Origin: Tomocerus qinae
Taxonomy: Eukaryota; Arthropoda; Collembola; Entomobryomorpha; Tomoceridae
Direction of reading: 5' to 3'
DNA length: 64,000 bases
Assembly: GCA_020055645.1 (NCBI GenBank)
Contig: CM034547.1
Location: 26,560,513-26,624,512, forward strand
The notes below the pieces were generated by a model, which saw nothing but the letters and a program-made list of their open reading frames with translations, ran no database searches and was not told where the DNA came from. Shown one piece after another: positions 23,941-36,097 of the stretch; within the stretch, counting starts at the first letter, position 1, and each line of letters begins with the position of its first letter. The translations under genes and the position numbers were made by a program.

Positions 23941-23999
23941 CATCTGTATATTATTTAATTTTAGTAGTACCTTTTAAAGTGTTGACAGATTTGGATATT

Positions 24000-24218
24000 C
24001 CAAACATTCTTCGGTTTTTTTAAAATGTCGATTGAAGTCTCCAAAATATTGAGCAGCACAACTTCATTGCCCAGTCGAGCCTTGTCTGTCAACTTACCCG
24101 ATTTTTCGATCGAACTGATGTCTTTTATTATTGCTTCGACGGAATAATTTACCGCAGCATCTTCAAAATTGAGGGCAGGCACCAAAGTAGGGCAGACGTT
24201 GTTAATAAAGCAATCTAA
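24000..24218 (-). CDS. Possible internal exon of an unrecognised gene
   Basis: On the minus strand a TTTTAG acceptor-like site at about 24219 opens a frame of about 70 residues (…PALNFEDAAVNYSVEAIIKD…). It has regular amphipathic helix character and ordinary codon content, unlike the surrounding repeats. No clear donor or neighbouring exon was found, and I recognise no family. It may be a real exon, a transposon protein relic or chance. Confidence 0.3.
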
Positions 24219-24539
24219 AATATTTAAAAAATTAATAATATTAACAAACTGGTTACCGGTGTAGAGAGTGATGTGTCAAAAATGTCTTTGGTCGTCAAAC
24301 GAAGGAAGCTGAACCAAGTCGAAACAAGTCGAAAATGTTGTTTAAAAACAACAAATTAAAAATTCATAGGGAGATGCGAGGAAAACTAGAAAACAAGATA
24401 AAGGTTTCTGGATAATTAAAATATGGTGTAATTAAATAAATATTTATGCCCAAGTCTCCCGGTTGAAATTGTTTTTGAATCGTTGTTAGCATTGTGCAAT
24501 GTGAAAATTGGATTTCAATTTGCAATTCTAATAATATAT

Positions 24540-24790
24540 GGTATTTATAAGTAAAATTTTAAATAACGTATTTAAAAGAAAAGCTTTCATAAAAATCAAG
24601 AGAAACATGAAAAATCAACTAAATCAAATACTTTGTTATTTTAAATTTTACTACACTATTCTTTCCTCAGATATTTTGGGAGGAAATATTCTTTTAGGTG
24701 GAGAGAAATAGTAATATGTAAGTTATGATTTCAAGATGTCTTAAATCTTAATGGCACCATATCCACTAGATACTAGGTGGAGACAATAGT
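24540..24790. repeat. Dispersed repeat, undisrupted copy (empty site for the MULE derivative)
   Basis: Matches 11050-11230 and 12460-12480 joined. AATGGCACCATATCC runs straight into a sequence ending GATACTAGGTGG, without the 1.2-kb element. The 24,790-25,700 interval shows nothing I can support. Confidence 0.8.
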
Positions 24791-25749
24791 TGTGTAAGAG
24801 AGTATCGCATAGTATTAGTAGAACTCATGGACAATGTACTTATTCGCAACAATTAACTGGTTGTAGAAGCCCAAATTGTTTAATGTCTCCACCTGGGGCC
24901 ATTCAGACTTTTTTCAGACTATGCAATCACGATTTAAAAATATTTGATATGTCACAACTCCTGAATTTCTCCACGGAAGTAAAAGATATATACATATTCT
25001 TTCTATATAGTCTAGCATTTTCATAATTTCAGGAGAACCTTTTTGAATCAGTCAACCAATTTTCAATATTATGATATACATTTTTTGTTACTTTCTTTAC
25101 TAATAAACGTGAAAAGCCTATTTCGAATTTGTAATTTCAACCGGGAGACTTGGGCATAAATATTTAATTGCACCATATTTTAATTATCCAGAAATTTTTT
25201 CTTTGTTTTCTAGTTTTCCTCGCGTCTCCCTATGAATTTTTAATTTTTTAATTTGTTATTTTATTTTATAGTTTTTATTGTCAATATGTAATGTAGTGCT
25301 ATTGAACGTTATGGCGGTATAAGTGAGAATATTTAGGGATGCTGTACACAAAACAATATTGTTTTATCCCTGTAATATTTCACCAAAAAATTCCATCCCT
25401 GGAGCTATTTTCAATTTCTAAAAATATTTTCCATCCATAGAATTTTCCCCCATTTCGGAAATATTTTTCTATCTCTGCAACCTTTACTTGGGAAATGTCC
25501 ATTTATTCACAAAATTATTAATAAATACTCTATCGAATGATATCAGTATTTGGTTTTCTGGGTGGTTCTGCCCCCCAACCCCCGATAGGGGAATGAAAGG
25601 TAAGTGTTTCGGTTGCAGTTAGTGGTACCAGTAGTAAGTCAATCCCATGTTTTAGTAATAGGCAACGGTATTCAGTCACCTTGCGTATTACTATGACAAG
25701 AGTGGATTGAGAGGACGTAACAGTGATGATCAAGGACACTAGCTGTTAT

Positions 25750-27200
25750 TTCACAAGGGTCACCCGGTGTCACCCCGAGGAGAGTAGTACGTAATTTCCA
25801 TGTAAACCCCTTAAGTATGACTTCCGGTGACGTCACTCGAAGTCTATCAATCCCATGTAATGTTCCCACAAACTCCACCTACTTTTCAGTTGCATAGGTG
25901 ATGTCCACGGGTTGGTGATGATACGGATTCGAAAGAGTAATACCAGTAGTACACTTATACTACTAATGCACTAGTGCACTGTATCTACGGAAACTGAATG
26001 GGATAATAGACCATGTTCTTAAGTACCCCAATTTTCAAAAATTGGGGTACTTACCCAAAATCATATGTATAGTCATCCGAAAGAATTCCTTGTCAAGTCG
26101 AGAAGTCAAAATAAGTAAACTGCATTTAAGAAAGATGTTTTAAAACAGCTTTATAGGTGATATAACCAATCAGATAAACCAATTTTGAAAAATTTTTGGG
26201 GTACAATTTATACCAATTTTGGGGTACTGATTTCAATGTATAAAAATTTTGGGGTACTGACTTCAATGTATACAAATTTTGGGGTACTGACTGCAATTTA
26301 TAAAAATTTTGGGGTACTGAATATTGTGTATACTTTTGGGGTACATATAAATTTTGGGGGATATGTAAATTTTGGGGGATATATAAATTTTGGGGGATAT
26401 ATAAATTGTTGTTTTCTAATAGCTCAAATTATTTGATAGTTCAGGACATTGTTAACTTTGTCATACCATGAAGACTAATACATCATACTAATACATTATT
26501 AATATATTACTAATAATATGTTAATACATCTTAGGGTGGTGTGTAGCAGGTTTTGTGTGGGGCGTAGCGGCTGTCGGGTTGGGGTTGCGGATGTCGGGTA
26601 GGGGTGGCCTGTGTCGGGTAGCAGGGGTCGGGTAGTATGAGACGGATATGGTCATGTGCGCCGTCGGGTGTGTTTTTAAAATTGGGGTACATAAGAACAT
26701 GGTCTATTAAGGTCACAACCGAATCTTCGGGCTCTAGCGGGAGAATCGTTCCTCCGACAGAGTTGCTGAATTAACGCACACTTCATGGATTAATTATCTA
26801 CCAGTACTAGTACTGTCTTCATAATTTTTTCCCAAAAGTTTCAAGTTTCCGAGATATCCTCCCAGAGGATTTTTGAACTAAGACTGGAATGCTTATCATA
26901 TGGATTGTAAATCCTGAGATTAGTTTAATTAGTTATCCTGCCTCGAATGTCTCCCCATGAAAAAAAATTGTCCGCTTTCGAATGAACTTTTACACGACTT
27001 TCAACGATGTAAAGATAAAGGTTATCGTTTTGGTACTCGGTTGTTCGGCACAAAAGTTATTGAGGAACCGCAACCAGTGGACATCCCCTACGCAAGAGAA
27101 AAGTGGGCGAAGTTTGTGGGAACTTTATATGGGATTTTGACTTTGAGTGACGTATTTACGATTGGGGGATTTACGTAATACTCTCCTCCACAGAGGTAAG
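25750..27200. repeat. Inverted repeat pair flanking a TIR element
   Basis: The sequence near 25750-25930 (minus) matches 27060-27200 (plus): GTGGACATC, AGTTTGTGGGAAC and CATGGGAT blocks occur in order. Between the arms lies the element at 26004-26709. This could be a larger foldback element or a chance inverted pair of a dispersed repeat. A 73-codon frame at 26957-27178 covers the right arm; no family was recognised. Confidence 0.55.
26004..26709. mobile_element. TIR element with internal minisatellite
   Basis: The left end (TAATAGACCATGTTCTTAAG) and the inverted right end (TAATAGACCATGTTCTTATG) match, continuing into TACCCCAATTTT. The element may use a TA target site. An internal array of AATTTTGGGGTACTGA units, about 32 bp, covers 26180-26410. 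No coding capacity. Confidence 0.85.
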
Positions 27201-27819
27201 ATCGGGTGACCTCATCTCCATTGGCGATAAAAATAACAAATCAGTGTCCGAACCTTCCCCTGGTTCAGAATTCGGCACAAAAATGGAGGACTCCGTTTGG
27301 TCCCATAGGCCGACTTTCCCAGCCCAGACGGTGTTCTATTTTAGCCGGCTAAAAATGATTTGGGCTATTTTGAAATCGCGATATCTTCATTACAAAAATG
27401 GAAAATGTTAAATTTTCAACGGGTCTTTTGTCAAAGAAGTTCCTGTGAATTTTTTGGGTATTTACACTTCTTCGTAGGTCCAGTAAGTGCAGATCCTTAG
27501 GGACTTTGCTAAAAATGTCATACAATTTTTTCACTTGTATCTTTTTGTTCAAGATGTACATGGTAATCAAGGGGCTTAGTGATACGTATCCATAGAGATT
27601 TACTAATTTGCGAATCTATATACTTTTGGATTGATTTGGTTCAGTTTGTATAGTTGTGCAGTGCACCTTAAAAAGCTGTCCACTTTTATTACCCGACTTT
27701 CTACAATCATTTTCCCAGACAGTTAGAAAGATTTTTTTTAAAACTTGGTCGTTGTGTTCATAGTTCAGACAGACAGACAGACAATCTACGTTTATGCATG
27801 AATCAATTTTAGTAATGAA

Positions 27820-28758
27820 TTAATTACTATAAATAAATTGGAAAATGATGTCCAAGTTCATTGAGGTTTCCCAGTATTTGGAATAGAGCATTGGGACATT
27901 GACAACGCCGTCGTGTCCAATACAAGGGTGCACCCAAAGTGATTTGAATGTTTCCAGGGCTCCGCCCTCAGGGACAAAGTGACGACATGCTCCAGAAAAC
28001 TGGTTTCCCCCAACCAGTTCTCCGAATCGAAATCGGGGGTAAAGTAGTTGGAAAGAACTGGTTGGGGGAAACCAGTTTTCTGGGGCACGTCGTCACCTTG
28101 CTAATGAGAGGCGTAGCCATGGGACCAATCAAGGCATCTTGGGTGCACCATTGGTTTGTTTCTCGATGGGTTGTAACGAATTAGTGGAGGAGAGTTGGGA
28201 TAAGTTGCTGGGATGAAAATATCGAACATGAAGACAAAGTATTCGTAGGGCGTCTTGGGCGGTCCACGCAGAATAGCACATAAGACGTCCTAGAAAATAG
28301 ATACTGATTAGATTTAAATGAAAACGTGATATAGTACTGATTGAGACTCACGTAGCGGTTGTGAAATGCCATAATGTTGATAGGAAGTGATTCGTTTAAC
28401 GTGATGGCCAACTCTTGTTTAATTTTTTCCTTCAAATGCGGAACATATTCCAAATCTTTATCATAAAACGAGTGGAAAGGGGGCACTCGCGGACTGAAAT
28501 GCAGCTTCTGTACATTCATTTAACTGATTAGTTCACTAATCACTTAATAATCTAAAGATAATGTGATTTAACCTGAGTGGATTTTATTTGTGGATGAAGC
28601 GATTGTCGGTCTTCAAAAGTCCACTCCATTTCAGTCTTTGTCTTTATTGCAGATCTTGCATACGTCTTTTCGTTGATCCTTGCATTGCTGTTGAGATATG
28701 TCACCGATTGTACACTTGGCAATTGTAGCACCTGATATTTGTCAGTCATCACTGTTAT
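27820..28758 (-). pseudogene. UBE2O-like UBC-domain exons, split by a MITE
   Basis: Three minus-strand exons can be joined with GT-AG introns. They are 28573-28758, 28352-28507 (from the AG at 28508-28509) and 28289 down to about 27820. The second and third carry an E2 (UBC) fold like that of UBE2O: FHSFYDKDLEY, a helix, then RYDVLCAILRGPPKTPYEYF and FDIFIPATYPNSPPLIRY. The third exon is split by a 207-bp MITE. Skipping it and one 8-bp duplication keeps the frame, leading into GHDGVVNVPML and WETSMNLDIIFQ. The residue aligned with the catalytic Cys (DGxVC) appears to be Asn. As it stands the MITE adds a stop, so this allele looks disrupted. The frame stops at 27820 or splices on (GTAATT). Confidence 0.7.
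27935..28141. mobile_element. 207-bp hAT-like MITE within the UBC exon
   Basis: 8-bp target duplication GGTGCACC at 27927-27934 and 28142-28149. Ends start CAAAGTGATTTGAATGTTTC and, inverted, CAAGATGCCTTGATTGGTCC. The arms extend to a strong internal hairpin built on AGAAAACTGGTTTCCCCCAA. Non-coding. Confidence 0.9.
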
Positions 28759-28949
28759 CTGCCATTTAAACAGAATTGACAAGTTAGGAATTTGGTTAAA
28801 GTAAGACAGTAGTAGTAATCAAAAGTATGATTTAAATTAAAACCTACGGCAAGCCGTAACAGAAGCTCGCCTAAGTGAAGGGAACCGTGTACACAGTTTT
28901 AGTAGAATAATAGAAATAGATTTATTTTCATATCTATTGGTTAATATTG

Positions 28950-29560
28950 AGTATCAAAATCAAAATGTATGAATGTTGACCATCAAAGTCAACAGAAAAC
29001 CAAAGCAGATTAACATTGACTATGAAAAATAACAGAAAATAAAATCAGATTCATTTTGACCATCAAAAGCAATAGAAAATCAATATAGATTAATGTTGAC
29101 TTCCAAAATCAGCAGAAAATCAAAATAGATTAATGTTGACTATAAAAATCAACAGAAAATCAAAATAGATAAGTGATGACTATGAAAATCTATAGAAAAT
29201 CAAAATAGGTAGTTGCTGACTATGAAAATCAACAGAAAATCAAAATAGGTAATTGCCAACTATGAAAATCAACAGAAAATCAAAATAGGTAATTGCCAAC
29301 TATGAAAATCAACAGAAAATCAAGATTTGATTAATGTTGACTATGAAAATCAGCAGAAAAACAAAATTGTTTAATGTTGACTATGAAAATCAACAGAAGA
29401 TCAAAATTAATTAACGTTGACTATGAAAAGCAACAGAAAATCAAAGCAGATTAACGTTGACTATGAAAAGCAACAGAAAATCAAAATTTATTAATGTTGA
29501 CTATGAAAATCAACAGAAAATCAAAATTGATTAATGTTAGCTATCATAATGAAAAGTAAT
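28950..29560. repeat. 40-bp minisatellite
   Basis: Tandem GTTGACTATGAAAATCAACA then GAAAATCAAAATTGATTAAT with moderate divergence. The same family recurs at 36.3-36.75 and 38.46-38.99 kb, and inverted at 40.9-41.4 and 22.99-23.2 kb. Confidence 0.95.
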
Positions 29561-29769
29561 TCGAAAAATATAAATTTAACTATCTATTTGCATATAAATG
29601 CGAAATAGATTTATTTCCGTCCTATAATAGGTATTTTCCGGTTTTATTTACTTTACTAGCTGGTTAGCCAATCCTACGACAGGGCTCTGTTTCACATAAA
29701 GCAAAATAAAAGATGCAAATATGACTAATCCCAAGCTCAAGTTCCCATATATATTTCATACCACAGTTT

Positions 29770-30110
29770 CCTATGCTAAAACCTCGGCCAATCCGTACCC
29801 ATTAGTAGTCTCACCTCCGCGCCCCTACTCAAAAACCATAATTGTTCCATCGACATAAAATCTCCAGCACCCCGCCCCCACCCAAATAGCAACTTTTTCA
29901 CCGACATGTAACCCCCACCTCCCTGCCCCTTCCCAAATAACAATTGTTTCATCGACATGGGGTCTCCATCTCCCCGCCACTACCCAAATAATATATTTTT
30001 TCAACAACATGTATAGTCTCCAGTCCCCACCCCTTCCAAAATAACATAATCATTTCATCGACATGTAGTCTCAACCTCACTGCCCCATCCCTATTAACAT
30101 AACATACATA
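29770..30110. repeat. About 58-bp minisatellite
   Basis: Five to six degenerate units around CCCAAATAACAATTGTTTCA, TCGACATG and GTCTCCA. Gly-rich minus-strand frames here are periodicity artefacts. Confidence 0.85.
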
Positions 30111-30129
30111 ACATTGGGTTTTTACTTTT

Positions 30130-33100
30130 TACTATTTCTAGAAGTGACAAAATATAGTTTTACCACTTCCGGAAGTGTCAACATATAGTTCTATTGCTTC
30201 TAAAAGTGTCAACATAGGTATTTATTGCTTCCAGAAGTGTCAACATATGGTTTTACTGCTTCTAGAAGTGTCAACATATGGTTTTACTGCTTTTAGAAGT
30301 GTCAACAAATGGTTTTACTGCTTATAGAAGTGTCAACATAAGGTTTTGCTGCTTCCAAAAGTGTCAACATAGGGTTTTACTGCTTCCAAAAGTGTCAACA
30401 TAGGTATTTATTGCTTCCAAAAGTGTCAACATATGGATTAAGTGTCAACATATGGTTTTACTGCTTATAGAAGTGTCAACATAAGGTTTTGCTGCTTCCA
30501 AAAGTGTCAACATAGGGTTTTACTGCTTCCAAAAGTGTCAATATAGGTATTTATTGCTTCCAAAAGTGTCAACATATGGTTTTACTGCTTCTAGAAGTGT
30601 CAACATAGTCGTTTTACTGCTTCTAGAAGTGTCAACATAGGGTTTTACTGCTTCCAAAAGTGTCAACATAGGGTTTTACTGCTTCCAAAAGTGTCAACAT
30701 AGGTATTTATTGCTTCCAGAAGTGTCAACATATGGTTTTACTGCTTTTAGAAGTGTCAACATATGGTTTTACTGCTTTTAGAAGTGTCGACAAAGGGTTT
30801 TACTGCTTCCGGAAGTGTCAACATATGGATTTACCACTTCTGGAAGTGTCAACATATAGTTCTATTGCTTCTAAAAGTGTCAACATATAGTTTTTCTGCT
30901 TTTAGAAGTGTCAACATATAGTTTTATTGCTTCTAGAAGTGTCAACATATAGTTTAATTGCTTCTAGAAGTGTCAACATAGGGTTTTACTGCTATTAGAA
31001 GTGTCAACATAGGTAATAATTGCTATTAGAAGTGTCGTCATAGGTATTTATTGCTATTAGAAGTGTCGACATAGGTATTTATTGCTATTAGAAGTGTCAG
31101 TTTTACTGCTTCTAGAAGTGTCAACATAGGGTTTTATTGCTTCAAAAAGTGTCAACATAAGGTTTTGCTGCTTCCAAAAGTGTCAACATAGGGTTTTACT
31201 GCTTCCAAAAGTGTCAATATAGGTATTTATTGCTTCCAAAAGTGTCAACATATGGTTTTACTGCTTCTAGAAGTGTCAACATAGTCGTTTTACTGCTTCT
31301 AGAAGTGTCAACATAGGGTTTTACTGCTTCCAAAAGTGTCAACATAGGGTTTTACTGCTTCCAAAAGTGTCAACATAGGTATTTATTGCTTCCAGAAGTG
31401 TCAACATATGGTTTTACTGCTTTTAGAAGTGTCAACATATGGTTTTACTGCTTTTAGAAGTGTCGACAAAGGGTTTTACTGCTTCCGGAAGTGTCAACAT
31501 ATGGATTTACCACTTCTGGAAGTGTCAACATATAGTTCTATTGCTTCTAAAAGTGTCAACATATAGTTTTTCTGCTTTTAGAAGTGTCAACATATAGTTT
31601 TATTGCTTCTAGAAGTGTCAACATATAGTTTAATTGCTTCTAGAAGTGTCAACATAGGGTTTTACTGCTATTAGAAGTGTCAGCATAGGTAATAATTGCT
31701 ATTAGAAGTGTCGACATAGGTATTTATTGCTATTAGAAGTGTCAGTTTTACTGCTTCTAGAAGTGTCAACATAGGGTTTTATTGCTTCAAAAAGTGTCAA
31801 CATAAGGTTTTGCTGCTTCCAAAAGTGTCAACATAGGGTTTTACTGCTTCCAAAAGTGTCAATATAGGTATTTATTGCTTCCAAAAGTGTCAACATATGG
31901 TTTTACTGCTTCTAGAAGTGTCAACATAGTCGTTTTACTGCTTCTAGAAGTGTCAACATAGGGTTTTACTGCTTCCAAAAGTGTCAACATAGGGTTTTAC
32001 TGCTTCCAAAAGTGTCAACATAGGTATTTATTGCTTCCAGAAGTGTCAACATATGGTTTTACTGCTTTTAGAAGTGTCAACATATGGTTTTACTGCTTTT
32101 AGAAGTGTCGACAAAGGGTTTTACTGCTTCCGGAAGTGTCAACATATGGATTTACCACTTCTGGAAGTGTCAACATATAGTTTTATTGCTTCTAAAAGTG
32201 TCAACATATAGTTTTTCTGCTTTTAGAAGTGTCAACATATAGTTTTATTGCTTCTAGAAGTGTCAACATATAGTTTAATTGCTTCTAGAAGTGTCAACAT
32301 AGGGTTTTACTGCTATTAGAAGTGTCAGCATAGGTAATAATTGCTATTAGAAGTGTCGTCATAGGTATTTATTGCTATTAGAAGTGTCGACATAGGTATT
32401 TATTGCTATTAGAAGTGTCAGTTTTACTGCTTCTAGAAGTGTCAACATAGGGTTTTATTGCTTCCAAAAGTGTCAACATAAGGTTTTGCTGCTTCCAAAA
32501 GTGTCAACATAGGGTTTTACTGCTTCCAAAAGTGTCAATATAGGTATTTATTGCTTCCAAAAGTGTCAACATATGGTTTTACTGCTTCTAGAAGTGTCAA
32601 CATAGTCGTTTTACTGCTTCTAGAAGTGTCAACATAGGGTTTTACTGCTTCCAAAAGTGTCAACATAGGGTTTTACTGCTTCCAAAAGTGTCAACATAGG
32701 TATTTATTGCTTCCAGAAGTGTCAACATATGGTTTTACTGCTTTTAGAAGTGTCAACATATGGTTTTACTGCTTTTAGAAGTGTCAACATATGGTTTTAC
32801 TGCTTTTAGAAGTGTCGACAAAGGGTTTTACTGCTTCCGGAAGTGTCAACATATGGATTTACCACTTCTGGAAGTGTCAACATATGGTTTTACTGCTTTT
32901 AGAAGTGTCAACATATGGTTTTACTGCTTTTAGAAGTGTCGACAAAGGGTTTTACTGCTTCCGGAAGTGTCAACATATGGATTTACCACTTCTGGAAGTG
33001 TCAACATATAGTTTTATTGCTTCTAAAAGTGTCAACATATAGTTTTTCTGCTTTTAGAAGTGTCAACATATAGTTTTATTGCTTCTAGAAGTGTCAACAT

Positions 33101-35455
33101 ATAGTTTAATTGCTTCTAGAAGTGTCAACATAGGGTTTTACTGCTATTAGAAGTGTCAACATAGGTAATAATTGCTATTAGAAGTGTCGTCATAGGTATT
33201 TATTGCTATTAGAAGTGTCGACATAGGTATTTATTGCTATTAGAAGTGTCAGTTTTACTGCTTCTAGAAGTGTCAACATAGGGTTTTATTGCTTCAAAAA
33301 GTGTCAACATAAGGTTTTGCTGCTTCCAAAAGTGTCAACATAGGGTTTTACTGCTTCCAAAAGTGTCAATATAGGTATTTATTGCTTCCAAAAGTGTCAA
33401 CATATGGTTTTACTGCTTCTAGAAGTGTCAACATAGTCGTTTTACTGCTTCTAGAAGTGTCAACATAGGGTTTTACTGCTTCCAAAAGTGTCAACATAGG
33501 GTTTTACTGCTTCCAAAAGTGTCAACATAGGTATTTATTGCTTCCAGAAGTGTCAACATATGGTTTTACTGCTTTTAGAAGTGTCAACATATGGTTTTAC
33601 TGCTTTTAGAAGTGTCGACAAAGGGTTTTACTGCTTCCGGAAGTGTCAACATATGGATTTACCACTTCTGGAAGTGTCAACATATAGTTCTATTGCTTCT
33701 AAAAGTGTCAACATATAGTTTTTCTGCTTTTAGAAGTGTCAACATATAGTTTTATTGCTTCTAGAAGTGTCAACATATAGTTTAATTGCTTCTAGAAGTG
33801 TCAACATAGGGTTTTACTGCTATTAGAAGTGTCAGCATAGGTAATAATTGCTATTAGAAGTGTCGACATAGGTATTTATTGCTATTAGAAGTGTCAGTTT
33901 TACTGCTTCTAGAAGTGTCAACATAGGGTTTTATTGCTTCAAAAAGTGTCAACATAAGGTTTTGCTGCTTCCAAAAGTGTCAACATAGGGTTTTACTGCT
34001 TCCAAAAGTGTCAATATAGGTATTTATTGCTTCCAAAAGTGTCAACATATGGTTTTACTGCTTCTAGAAGTGTCAACATAGTCGTTTTACTGCTTCTAGA
34101 AGTGTCAACATAGGGTTTTACTGCTTCCAAAAGTGTCAACATAGGGTTTTACTGCTTCCAAAAGTGTCAACATAGGTATTTATTGCTTCCAGAAGTGTCA
34201 ACATATGGTTTTACTGCTTTTAGAAGTGTCAACATATGGTTTTACTGCTTTTAGAAGTGTCGACAAAGGGTTTTACTGCTTCCGGAAGTGTCAACATATG
34301 GATTTACCACTTCTGGAAGTGTCAACATATAGTTTTATTGCTTCTAAAAGTGTCAACATATAGTTTTTCTGCTTTTAGAAGTGTCAACATATAGTTTTAT
34401 TGCTTCTAGAAGTGTCAACATATAGTTTAATTGCTTCTAGAAGTGTCAACATAGGGTTTTACTGCTATTAGAAGTGTCAGCATAGGTAATAATTGCTATT
34501 AGAAGTGTCGTCATAGGTATTTATTGCTATTAGAAGTGTCGACATAGGTATTTATTGCTATTAGAAGTGTCAGTTTTACTGCTTCTAGAAGTGTCAACAT
34601 AGGGTTTTATTGCTTCCAAAAGTGTCAACATAAGGTTTTGCTGCTTCCAAAAGTGTCAACATAGGGTTTTACTGCTTCCAAAAGTGTCAATATAGGTATT
34701 TATTGCTTCCAAAAGTGTCAACATATGGTTTTACTGCTTCTAGAAGTGTCAACATAGTCGTTTTACTGCTTCTAGAAGTGTCAACATAGGGTTTTACTGC
34801 TTCCAAAAGTGTCAACATAGGGTTTTACTGCTTCCAAAAGTGTCAACATAGGTATTTATTGCTTCCAGAAGTGTCAACATATGGTTTTACTGCTTTTAGA
34901 AGTGTCAACATATGGTTTTACTGCTTTTAGAAGTGTCAACATATGGTTTTACTGCTTTTAGAAGTGTCGACAAAGGGTTTTACTGCTTCCGGAAGTGTCA
35001 ACATATGGATTTACCACTTCTGGAAGTGTCAACATATAGTTCTATTGCTTCTAAAAGTGTCAACATATAGTTTTTCTGCTTTTAGAAGTGTCAACATATA
35101 GTTTTATTGCTTCTAGAAGTGTCAACATATAGTTTAATTGCTTCTAGAAGTGTCAACATAGGGTTTTACTGCTATTAGAAGTGTCAGCATAGGTAATAAT
35201 TGCTATTAGAAGTGTCGTCATAGGTATTTATTGCTATTAGAAGTGTCGACATAGGTATTTATTGCTATTAGAAGTGTCAACATAGGGTTTTACTGCTTCC
35301 AAAAGTGTCAATAAAGGTATTTATTGCTTCCAAAAGTGTCAACATATGGTTTTACTGCTTCTAGAAGTGTCAACATAGGGTTTTACTGCTTCTAGAAGTG
35401 TCAACATAGGGTTTTACTGCTTCTAGAAGTGTCAACATAGGGTTTAACTGCTTCT
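30130..35455. repeat. 31-bp satellite in higher-order repeats
   Basis: About 170 monomers of the form GTTTTACTGCTTCTAGAAGT then GTCAACATATG. Each centres on a short palindrome (CTTCTAGAAG, CTTTTAGAAG, CTTCCGGAAG, or broken CTTCCAAAAG and CTATTAGAAG). A marker monomer with TAGTCG recurs at 30606, 31282, 31927, 32603, 33434, 34079 and 34755. Spacing is 676, 645, 676, 831, 645 and 676, so higher-order units differ by whole monomers (31 or 155 bp). Confidence 0.96.
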
Positions 35456-36097
35456 AGATATAGTAGAGATTATAAAATTTCAAATTTGGTCGAAGCGGCA
35501 AAATTTAAATTTGACTATCATAATGAAAAGCAATTCGAAAAATATAAATTTGACTATCAATTTGAATATAAATAATTGTGAAATAGATTTATTTTCCGTC
35601 CTATAATAGGCATTTTCCGGTTTTATTTACTTTGTTACAAAATCTTAAATTTGGTCGAAGCGGCATTTAAAATTTTGTACTATCCCGCTAACAATCCATA
35701 GGAAGCACATTTGAACTTTTAATGTCCATTTAATGTCACATTTTCATTTTGACTATCAAAATGAAGACAAAGTGAGCGCGCGTCATCTCAGCAACCTGTG
35801 GACCAATGTGGCCCATTTTCAATAGGCTTTGTCACAGGTCCATAGGCAATGTTTTTGCAAAGTTTAGTTGAAATCCATCAATGTCTTCAAAAGTTATCGT
35901 GTAAACGGACGGACGCACGGACGGACGGACTGTGCGATTCTATAAGCTGCCTTATCAGGCGAGCTAAAATTGACGCAACTTCCGTTATATTCGTCCTAAA
36001 AGATAGTTTAATACCTCGTTCGATATCAGAATGGTTTAAGGAACACTATTAAGTAGGTTACAGTCATCCCCTAACAGGGGAAGGGGGTAAAATCATA

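Larger units (their letters stand above)
28845..35970 (+). repeat. Macrosatellite-type unit B (expanded)
   Basis: Starts with CCTACGGCAAGCCGTAACAG then AAGCTCGCCTAAG, and ends with CTGTGCGATTCTATAAGCTG then CTTATCAGGCGAGCT. Inside, in order: 40-bp minisatellite (28.95-29.55 kb), 58-bp minisatellite (29.77-30.1 kb), the 31-bp higher-order array (30.13-35.45 kb), the conserved GAAGACAAAGTGAGCGCGCG block (about 35763) and a GGAC tract (about 35910). A short end of the 50709-type MITE (AGTAGTAATCAAAAGTA) lies just before, at 28811. Confidence 0.7.

Noticed and set aside
32791-33042. 83-codon ORF in the 31-bp satellite
   Set aside because: Arises from monomer periodicity; no other array copy keeps it.
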